A stretch of 5,056 bases of DNA from an uncultured Porphyromonas sp. GTDB taxonomy: Bacteria; Bacteroidota; Bacteroidia; Bacteroidales; Porphyromonadaceae. The notes below the pieces were generated by a model, which ran no database searches, was not told where the DNA came from, and worked only from the letters and a program-made list of their open reading frames with translations. Positions 1-5,056 of this stretch are shown in pieces (positions within the stretch are counted from its first letter, which is position 1; every line of letters starts with the position of its first letter). The translations under genes and the position numbers were made by a program. Location: NCBI GenBank assembly GCA_945875135.1, contig CAMCJO010000177.1:1-5056 (forward strand), written 5' to 3'.

Positions 1-866
1 AGCCAGACGGGGAGATCGGCGAGGTGGCCAGCGAGCGAGGACGAGGCGGCAGACGACGAAGAGGGGGCGGTGGCGATGGACGGGGAGAGCGGGTTGTCGG
101 CGAAGAGGCCGTAGAGGGCGGTGCCGGAGCCGGACATGGCGACGTAGAGGGCGCCGTGGCGGTAGAGCGTGTCTCGCAGAGCGGCTAGCGCGGGGTAGTG
201 CGCGAAGACGACGGACTCGAAGTCATTGACGATGAGTTCCCGCCACTGCGCTATCGGTTGCTCTAGGAGTGCAGCGAGCTTGCCCTCCGCCTCGGGGTGG
301 CGTGTCACCTGTCGGTACGCCTCGGCGGTGCTCATACCGATGGGAGGCTTGACGACGAGGAGCCATTTGCCGTGCAGTGCGGACGGCATCGTGAGTGGCG
401 TGAGCCTTTCGCCACGGCCTGTGACCAGCACGGGACGGGACTGGATGAAGAAGGGGCAGTCGCTCCCCAGCTCTCCCGCCAACGTCTCCAGTTGTTCCGG
501 AGAAAGCTCTAAGCAACACAGTTCGTTGATCGCTAGGAGCGTGTAGGCGGCATCGGCGGAGCCCCCGCCGAGACCAGCTTCTGTCGGAATTCGCTTCTCA
601 AGCTTGAGCCGTAGCGGAGGTATCTCCGGGTGGTGCACTCGGAGTAGCTGCAACGCTTTGTAGATCAGATTGCGCTCGATGGGTAGTTCACCTGCCAGAC
701 CAGCTATCTTGTATGAGTCCGCCGTGGCTCCTGTAGCTATCTCTACCGTGAGCTGATCCGCCCAGCCAATGGGGAGCATGCAGCTCTCGATGTCGTGGTA
801 GCCGTCCGGTCGGCGGCGTAAGATACGCAGCCCGAGGTTGATCTTAGCGTGTGGGTGTAGGATCAT
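1..866 (-). CDS. ispE: 4-diphosphocytidyl-2-C-methyl-D-erythritol kinase (IspE), 3' end cut by window edge
   Basis: IspE is a cytosolic GHMP-family kinase that uses ATP to phosphorylate the 2-hydroxyl of CDP-methylerythritol, the fourth step of the non-mevalonate (MEP) isoprenoid pathway. The frame is open for 288 codons from ATG at 866 to the window edge. Visible motifs are HAKINLGL at residues 6-13 (Lys8 corresponds to the catalytic Lys10 of the E. coli enzyme), the ATP-binding glycine loop PTEAGLGGGSADAA at 94-107, GSDCPFF at 134-140 (Asp136 in the place of the catalytic aspartate), and the third GHMP motif MSGSGTALYG at 244-253. E. coli IspE is 283 aa, so only a few residues should be missing. 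After the third motif comes an unusual Ser/Ala-rich stretch (about 262-279), then LADLPVW. The start lies 18 bases after the recQ stop, so co-transcription is likely. No frameshift is seen. The identification is secure; the C-terminal end is unseen. Confidence 0.95.
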   Translation of the reverse strand, partial: MILHPHAKINLGLRILRRRPDGYHDIESCMLPIGWADQLTVEIATGATADSYKIAGLAGELPIERNLIYKALQLLRVHHPEIPPLRLKLEKRIPTEAGLGGGSADAAYTLLAINELCCLELSPEQLETLAGELGSDCPFFIQSRPVLVTGRGERLTPLTMPSALHGKWLLVVKPPIGMSTAEAYRQVTRHPEAEGKLAALLEQPIAQWRELIVNDFESVVFAHYPALAALRDTLYRHGALYVAMSGSGTALYGLFADNPLSPSIATAPSSSSAASSSLAGHLADLPVW

Positions 867-884
867 ATTGTGGTCACTTTTCGA
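867..884 (-). other. recQ-ispE intergenic spacer (18 bp)
   Basis: This 18-base gap separates the recQ TAA from the ispE ATG and is too short to hold a terminator or a full promoter. In the reading direction it contains GAAAAG about 9 bases before the ATG, a purine run that could help ribosome binding but is not a strong Shine-Dalgarno sequence. The spacing supports co-transcription of ispE with recQ. Confidence 0.6.
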
Positions 885-3029
885 TTACTTATTCTTATAC
901 AGATGTACCCCATCGGTACGGTAGCGGTCGTCTGTCTCAAGGAGCTGCTGCAGGATCGGGAGCAAAGCTTTCGGCTTGACCTCAAGTCTCTTAGCCAAAG
1001 TCTGCAAAGTAAGCGAAGGCACCTCCATTTGCTCTAGAAAACTCTTGAGGCGTGTCTCTAGATCCTCCTCACTACGCTGGGCGCGCGCCTTACGAGCTAG
1101 ACAAAGGTCACAGCGCCCGCACGGCTCAGCCAGCTCCTCGCCAAAGTAGTGTAGGAGCATCGCCTGTCGGCACCCCTGCTGACCGTCTAGGTATGCGATG
1201 GTGGCGGTGAGTCGCTTGGTCATCGCCTCCTTGCGCAGCTCGTACACTTCGGGGGGTATGAGGAAGTGATGCTTGCGCTCCCGCCGTGTGTAGAAGAGGA
1301 TACGGGGCAAACGCTTGCGCGGGATGTAGTGAATGATGCCTCGCTGGCTCATCCGGACTAGGCTGTCGTAGACCTCCTCTCCCGTCAGGTGCGTCTGTAT
1401 GGAGAGGGTACGCTCGTCGATGAAGACGTAATCGGCAAAGAGTCCCGAGTAGTTTCTTAAGACAGCTCGTAGCACTTTGTCATCTTGGGCGGACAAGCCT
1501 CGGATGTAGTATAGTTCCTCTCTAGAGACCTCTACGATGAGCCGTGAGCGTGCCTCGTCGAGGAGCAGCTCCCAGGCACCCGCCAACTCGAGGATGTGCA
1601 AAGCACTCAAGCTACGTATCGGGTGCAGATGCTCTGTGCGTACAAACGCCTCTAGATCTATCTCATAGCTGCGCTCCAAGCCCTCGCCGAGACCTATCCC
1701 TAGGTAACTGTAGAGGGTATCGTAGATGTCACGGATGTAAGCTTTGTCGGGAAATTCGTTTTGCACCCGCTGCTGGAGCATGCCACGATCCCGTCGCTCA
1801 TATAGCACCACGGCAAAAGCGCGCAGCCCGTCACGCCCCGCACGTCCCGCCTCTTGGAAGTACTCCTCCAGAGCCACCGGCATACTCCAGTGCACCACGA
1901 GACGCACATCGGGCTTGTCGATGCCCATGCCGAAAGCATTCGTGCAGACCATCACACGCACCTCTCCCGCCATCCAGGCGTTTTGCTTGATCTCTCGCTC
2001 CGCATGGGTCAGCCCCGCGTGGTAGTAGTGTGCCGAGACGCCCGCCTCCTGTAGCATCTCAGCCAGCTCTTGTGTCTTCTTACGGTTACGACAGTAGACG
2101 ATCGCGCTACCAGTCGTCGAGGCGAGGATATGGAGGAGCTCCGTCGCCTTGTCTGTCGTAGGACGTACGATATACTGCAGGTTGTCCCGTGCGAAAGAAC
2201 TACTGATGACATGCGGCTCACGAAAGCTAAGACGAGCCATCACGTCGGCGACCACCTCAGGCGTGGCGGTCGCTGTGAGTGCTAGCAGGGGCACAGTAGG
2301 GTAATAGCGACGTATCTCTGCTATCTTCAGATAGCTAGGGCGGAAGTCGTAGCCCCACTGCGAGATACAGTGACACTCGTCCACCACGATCAGCTGTATC
2401 GGTAGTTCGGGTAGACAGGCGAGAAAGAGTGGCGAGCTGAGTCGCTCAGGCGAGAGGTAGAGGAACTTACACCCGCCATACAGGCAATTGTCCAAGGCAC
2501 GATGGATCTCCTTATACTCCATGCCCGAGTGGATAGCCACGGCAGACATGCCCCGCTTGTTGAGGCCATCGACCTGATCCTTCATGAGTGCTATGAGCGG
2601 TGTGACCACGAGCGTCAGTCCGTCGTGTAGCATCGTCGGCACCTGAAAGGTGATGCTCTTACCTCCACCCGTGGGTAGCAGCCCGAGCGTGTCTCGCCCC
2701 GCCAAGACGCTGTCGATGATCTCCGCCTGCTTGAGTCGGAAGGCGGGGTAGCCCCAGTAGCGATGAAGTACTCCTAGGGGGGTAGTCTCATCGTCCGCAG
2801 AGGTGGTCTGCGATGTCTCTAGTTGGTCGCTTGCCGGTTGAGTAGTGGTCTCGCCTAGCTGCTCGCGCTCGGTGTCAGCTCGCGGGTCGGTCGCTACATC
2901 ACGCCACAGGTCATCCTGCTCCTCGAGGAGCAAGTCCCAGTCGACAGCTTCGCTGTGCTCAGAGGAATTGCCTGCCACCTCATCGCTGGGAGGCAAAGAG
3001 GTCCTCTCCGGGTCGTTGTGGTTTGACAT
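885..3029 (-). CDS. recQ: RecQ-family ATP-dependent 3'-5' DNA helicase
   Basis: RecQ unwinds DNA 3' to 5' using ATP, in end resection, fork repair and suppression of illegitimate recombination. All superfamily 2 helicase motifs are present: motif 0 around YWGYPAFRLKQAEII (91-105), Walker A TGGGKS (120-125), DECH box (217-220) with the RecQ aromatic-rich loop CISQWGYDFRPSY (221-233), motif III LTATAT (251-256), motif IV IVYCRNR (310-316), motif V TNAFGMGIDKPDVR (363-376) and motif VI QEAGRAGRDG (392-401). A four-cysteine zinc site follows at C620, C637, C640 and C643. About 220 residues separate motif VI from the zinc site, against roughly 60 in E. coli RecQ; the insert probably carries winged-helix-like folds. 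No typical HRDC domain is recognised; the last 70 residues are a short helical tail. The first 84 residues are an acidic, Ser/Thr-rich extension. The ATG at 3029 is preceded by an in-frame TAG three codons upstream (3036-3038), and no other in-frame ATG precedes the helicase core. The start lies within recJ. Confidence 0.96.
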   Translation of the reverse strand: MSNHNDPERTSLPPSDEVAGNSSEHSEAVDWDLLLEEQDDLWRDVATDPRADTEREQLGETTTQPASDQLETSQTTSADDETTPLGVLHRYWGYPAFRLKQAEIIDSVLAGRDTLGLLPTGGGKSITFQVPTMLHDGLTLVVTPLIALMKDQVDGLNKRGMSAVAIHSGMEYKEIHRALDNCLYGGCKFLYLSPERLSSPLFLACLPELPIQLIVVDECHCISQWGYDFRPSYLKIAEIRRYYPTVPLLALTATATPEVVADVMARLSFREPHVISSSFARDNLQYIVRPTTDKATELLHILASTTGSAIVYCRNRKKTQELAEMLQEAGVSAHYYHAGLTHAEREIKQNAWMAGEVRVMVCTNAFGMGIDKPDVRLVVHWSMPVALEEYFQEAGRAGRDGLRAFAVVLYERRDRGMLQQRVQNEFPDKAYIRDIYDTLYSYLGIGLGEGLERSYEIDLEAFVRTEHLHPIRSLSALHILELAGAWELLLDEARSRLIVEVSREELYYIRGLSAQDDKVLRAVLRNYSGLFADYVFIDERTLSIQTHLTGEEVYDSLVRMSQRGIIHYIPRKRLPRILFYTRRERKHHFLIPPEVYELRKEAMTKRLTATIAYLDGQQGCRQAMLLHYFGEELAEPCGRCDLCLARKARAQRSEEDLETRLKSFLEQMEVPSLTLQTLAKRLEVKPKALLPILQQLLETDDRYRTDGVHLYKNK
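2980..3029 (-). other. recJ/recQ 50-bp coding overlap
   Basis: The last 16 codons and TGA stop of recJ (stop at 2980-2982) overlap the first 16 codons of recQ in a different frame. The recQ ATG falls across the Lys-Asp codons of the recJ LVKDVKP segment and has AAGG directly beside it, too close to act as a normal Shine-Dalgarno sequence. This arrangement suggests translational coupling, with ribosomes finishing recJ favouring initiation or re-initiation on recQ. The overlap is read directly from the sequence; the coupling is inferred. Confidence 0.85.
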
Positions 3030-4761
3030 CCTTGACTAGTAATTGCAGAGAGACAACTCCGTTAAAGTGGTTTTCATCTATTTGGTAGACAAGGGCAAAG
3101 GGTGCATTCGCTCTCCCCGCCGAAGACTTCTTAACAAAGCGGAAGGCTGGTGCTTGGTTGAACGCGATCCCTGGGCAGTGCTTCTTAGACCCCAGAGTAG
3201 GTATAGCATCTACCTTAAAGTGCTCGCCATTGCGCCCCACAGCTCTGCTCGCCCCTCCGTCATAGAGTTGCTGCGTCACAAAGAGGGGCTGGTAGTTGTC
3301 CGGCCCATACGGGGCAAAGCGCTGTATCGTCGTGTAGAGTCTCTGCGTCACCTCACGTAGCTCTATCTCGGCATCGATCTCTATCGGTGTGGACTGTGCT
3401 CGGTCACTAGTTGTCACCGCATTGACTCCTTGTATGTAAGCACGAAAGTCGGGGAGCTTGTCTGGCAGGAGGGTCAGCCCAGCGGCATAAGTGTGGCCGC
3501 CGAAGTTTAAGAGCAGATCTCTAGCCTCCTCGATGATACTGTAGATGTCTATCCCGCCGACACTCCGCGCCGAGCCCACGATTCGGTCGCTCGTGCCTGT
3601 CAGCACGATCGTCGGTCTATTGGTATACTCGGCCACACGCGAGGCGACGATCCCTATGACCCCTTTGTGCCAGTCTGGCTGGTAGAGGACTACGATGGGC
3701 TGATGCGCCAGCTCGGGATTGACCTGTAGGAGCTGCATAGCCTCGTCGGTCGTAGAGCGGTCTAGCTCACGACGACGCACGTTGTACTCGTCGATCAGCT
3801 CGCTCATGCGGGCTGTCGTCTTCGCATCATTGCTCAGAAGGAGATCGACCGCCTCACGGCCATTCATCATACGTCCCGAGGCATTGATCCTCGGCCCGAT
3901 CTTATAGATGATATCGGCCATCGTGATCTTACGTCCCTCGAGACCACAAGTCTTGATGATCCCCTTGAGGCCCATCGAGGGATTGCGATTGAGCTGACGC
4001 AGTCCATAGTGCGCCAGGATCCTATTCTCATCCATCACAGAGACTAGATCGGCAGCGATACTCACTGCGACGAGGTCTAGGAGCTTAAAGAGCGAAGCCG
4101 AGGGGAAGCCATTGTTCATCCCAAAGGCCTGCATAAACTTAAACGCCACGCCACACCCGCAGAGCTCCTCAAAGGGGTAGTGACAGTCTGGTCGCTTAGG
4201 ATCTAGGACGGCCACTGCATCGGGTAGCTGGTCGTCGGGGTGGTGGTGGTCGCAGATGATAAAGTCTATGCCCAGCGTCTTAGCATAGGCTATCTCGTTG
4301 ATAGCCTTGATGCCACAGTCCACCACAATGATTAGTGTCGCACCTATCTCGTGGGCATAATCCACGCCTCGATAGGATACGCCGTAGCCCTCATCGTCTC
4401 GTCCAGGGATATAGTAGCTCAGCAGATGCTCGCTACACCCCGCCGAGCGGAGGTACTTATAGATTAGAGATACAGCCGTCGTGCCATCTACATCGTAGTC
4501 ACCGTATATCATAATATGCTCCTTGCGTCCTAGCGCCTTGTTGAGACGCTTGACCGCCAGATCCATATCTTGCATCAGAAAGGGGTCGTGCAGATCCTCC
4601 AGCGATGGATGAAAGAATCGCTGTGCCTCTGCTTCCGTACGGATACCGCGACGATAGAGTAGGCGTCCCGCCACAGCGGGTATTCTCAAGGCATGCGCCA
4701 GTTGAGAGCCACCCACCTCCTCCTCTCGGGTGAAGGGGGTGTATTGCCATTCGTTCGTCAT
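2980..4761 (-). CDS. recJ: single-stranded-DNA-specific 5'-3' exonuclease RecJ
   Basis: RecJ is a DHH-superfamily, metal-dependent nuclease that degrades single-stranded DNA 5' to 3' in the RecF recombination pathway, mismatch repair and fork processing. The 593 residues carry the complete set of motifs: YGDYDVDG (86-93), VDCG (147-150), the DHH signature as DHHH (171-174), CGCGVAFKF (201-209), AADLVSV with Asp238 (236-242) and RINASGR (291-297). The DHHA1 part contains HKGVIGIVASR (365-375) and GGHTYAAG (421-428). A C-terminal OB-fold region follows (about 458-578), including RFAPYGPDN (481-489). The length is normal for the family and no catalytic residue is missing. The ATG at 4761 is well supported: an in-frame TAA lies four codons upstream (4771-4773), and MTNEWQYTPF is a plausible short RecJ N-terminus. 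It is the first gene of the apparent recJ-recQ-ispE unit and overlaps recQ by 50 bases. Confidence 0.97.
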   Translation of the reverse strand: MTNEWQYTPFTREEEVGGSQLAHALRIPAVAGRLLYRRGIRTEAEAQRFFHPSLEDLHDPFLMQDMDLAVKRLNKALGRKEHIMIYGDYDVDGTTAVSLIYKYLRSAGCSEHLLSYYIPGRDDEGYGVSYRGVDYAHEIGATLIIVVDCGIKAINEIAYAKTLGIDFIICDHHHPDDQLPDAVAVLDPKRPDCHYPFEELCGCGVAFKFMQAFGMNNGFPSASLFKLLDLVAVSIAADLVSVMDENRILAHYGLRQLNRNPSMGLKGIIKTCGLEGRKITMADIIYKIGPRINASGRMMNGREAVDLLLSNDAKTTARMSELIDEYNVRRRELDRSTTDEAMQLLQVNPELAHQPIVVLYQPDWHKGVIGIVASRVAEYTNRPTIVLTGTSDRIVGSARSVGGIDIYSIIEEARDLLLNFGGHTYAAGLTLLPDKLPDFRAYIQGVNAVTTSDRAQSTPIEIDAEIELREVTQRLYTTIQRFAPYGPDNYQPLFVTQQLYDGGASRAVGRNGEHFKVDAIPTLGSKKHCPGIAFNQAPAFRFVKKSSAGRANAPFALVYQIDENHFNGVVSLQLLVKDVKPQRPGEDLFASQR

Positions 4762-4769
4762 TATATTGT
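4759..4769. repeat. direct repeat copy 1 (CATTATATTGT)
   Basis: An 11-base sequence, identical to the one at 4888-4898, that covers the recJ start codon and the leader just before it. Read toward recJ it is ACAATATAATG, whose last three bases are the start codon. An exact 11-base match within 130 bases is unlikely by chance in mixed sequence, but less so in AT-rich DNA. Its function is unknown; it may bind a regulator or simply reflect the AT-rich initiation context. Confidence 0.5.
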
Positions 4770-4783
4770 TTTATTTTTTTTGT
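4762..4783 (-). promoter_or_regulatory. A-rich translation initiation region of recJ
   Basis: Read toward recJ, the bases just before the ATG are almost all A or T, with a run of eight A followed by TAAAACAATATA. There is no AGGAGG-like element. In Bacteroidota, A-rich, unstructured 5' leaders commonly replace a strong Shine-Dalgarno sequence, so this is likely the ribosome entry region. The composition is seen directly; the role is inferred from what is known of the phylum. Confidence 0.5.
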
Positions 4784-4887
4784 CATAGGGAGAGTGGATA
4801 GGCTAGGAGCAGACCAAGGCACCAGACTCGCCATGGAAGCGGTCCGGGCAACCTGGATAGAAAACGATTTATAGCTCATTACTAGCG

Positions 4888-4898
4888 CATTATATTGT
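4888..4898. repeat. direct repeat copy 2 (CATTATATTGT)
   Basis: Exact second copy of the 11-mer at the recJ start, 129 bases further upstream. Read toward recJ it contains TATAATG, followed at once by a two-codon frame ATG CGC TAG, so it is not itself the start of a gene. The TATAAT match to the classical sigma-70 -10 box has no good -35 partner and is not the normal Bacteroidota promoter form. Confidence 0.5.
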
Positions 4899-4987
4899 CA
4901 TCGCCTAGAGCGAAGCTTGCGATAAGGTCGCATCTCCGCATTTTAGGCTCCGTAAATGTACGAAATAATCTCGATATAGCGTATGCC

Positions 4988-5011
4988 GTCGCCGCACATT
5001 TCACGGCTGAC
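4988..5011. repeat. short hairpin next to the palindrome
   Basis: GTCGCCG (4988-4994) can pair with CGGC and GAC (5004-5007 and 5009-5011) with a single bulged T at 5008, leaving a nine-base loop. It is GC-rich but has no T tract on either side, so it does not look like an intrinsic terminator. It ends one base before the palindrome at 5013. Confidence 0.35.
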
Positions 5012-5012
5012 G

Positions 5013-5027
5013 CATTATAATATAATG
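5013..5027. repeat. perfect inverted repeat CATTATA-A-TATAATG
   Basis: Seven-base arms around a single central A form a perfect 15-base palindrome. Its half-site CATTATA also begins both 11-base repeats at 4888 and 4759, so the three sites sit about 125-129 bases apart. A symmetrical AT-rich site of this size upstream of an operon resembles an operator for a dimeric regulator, but no regulator is visible in the window and the role is inference. GACG (5009-5012) and CGTC (5031-5034) flank it unevenly. Confidence 0.5.
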
Positions 5028-5056
5028 ACCTCGTCTATGCCGTGCTTGTCGCTTAT

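Larger units (their letters stand above)
4762..5056. other. non-coding region upstream of recJ, probable promoter region
   Basis: About 295 bases to the right edge without a convincing gene. It is AT-richer than the coding part and contains three CATTATA-type motifs, a perfect palindrome, a hairpin and a repeated TATGCCGT (4982-4989 and 5036-5043), so it is not featureless. The recJ promoter should lie here. The best match to the Bacteroidota -7 element TAnnTTTG on the minus strand is TACATTTA (4960-4953), which differs at the last base and has no TTTG at the expected -33 distance, so no promoter is called. The only long frame, a minus-strand one from ATG at 4879, runs out of frame into recJ and resembles nothing recognisable. 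No tRNA, rRNA or terminator with a T tract was found. Confidence 0.6.

Noticed and set aside
223..546. Overlapping open frames on both strands (minus 223-519, plus 226-546 and 297-512) within ispE
   Set aside because: All are antisense or out-of-frame shadows of ispE, whose frame carries the GHMP kinase motifs; their peptides are Arg/Ser/Pro-rich and resemble no family.
1544..2285. Several plus- and minus-strand open frames inside recQ, the longest on the plus strand at 1544-1990
   Set aside because: They lie over the helicase motifs V-VI region of recQ and are Cys/Arg/Pro/Ser-rich, as expected of shadow frames.
3043..3360. 105-codon plus-strand frame antisense to the recJ 3' end
   Set aside because: Antisense to the RecJ OB-fold region, no motif and no initiation signal; a shadow frame.
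4801..4860. GC-rich stretch with GACC/GGTC and CCGGG/CCTGG pairing, considered as tRNA or terminator
   Set aside because: No cloverleaf, no T-loop sequence, stems only 4-5 pairs and no following T tract.
4499..4879. 126-codon minus-strand frame from ATG at 4879, covering the recJ leader and N-terminus
   Set aside because: Two thirds of it is the recJ coding region read in another frame, the peptide is Gly/Ser-rich without any recognisable motif, and the recJ frame there is strongly conserved. At most the leader part could be a regulatory upstream frame, for which there is no evidence.
4888..4912. Possible sigma-70 type promoter using TATAAT at 4894-4889 (minus strand)
   Set aside because: No acceptable -35 box about 17 bases upstream, and Bacteroidota promoters use a different -7 consensus (TAnnTTTG).

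Overview
The window suggests a member of the Bacteroidota, most likely a Porphyromonas-like species. The evidence is a RecQ whose zinc module sits far downstream of the helicase core, as in many Bacteroidota RecQ proteins; A-rich initiation regions without clear Shine-Dalgarno sequences; and a G+C content that looks moderate, a little over half. The genus is a low-confidence inference from protein character and composition. Phylum level is more secure.

All three real genes are on the minus strand and read from right to left. From the right edge there are about 295 bases of AT-richer non-coding DNA (4762-5056) holding short repeats and a palindrome. Next comes recJ (4761-2980, 593 aa, single-strand 5'-3' exonuclease). 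Then recQ (3029-885, 714 aa, 3'-5' DNA helicase), whose start lies inside the end of recJ with a 50-base overlap. After an 18-base gap comes ispE (866 down to the left edge, CDP-methylerythritol kinase), which runs off the window probably only a few codons before its stop. The spacing points to one transcription unit recJ-recQ-ispE driven from the right-hand non-coding region.

RecJ and RecQ are known partners: the helicase unwinds duplex ends and the exonuclease degrades the 5' strand, giving 3' single strands for RecA loading in the RecF pathway and at stalled forks. The gene overlap would favour joint production. IspE belongs to the non-mevalonate isoprenoid pathway and has no evident link to repair; it looks like an operon passenger.

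I see no mobile element, CRISPR array, tRNA, rRNA or defence system. This is mainly a housekeeping region. The points most worth checking are the translational overlap, the non-canonical RecQ layout with its acidic N-terminal tail, and the repeated CATTATA motifs and palindrome upstream of recJ.
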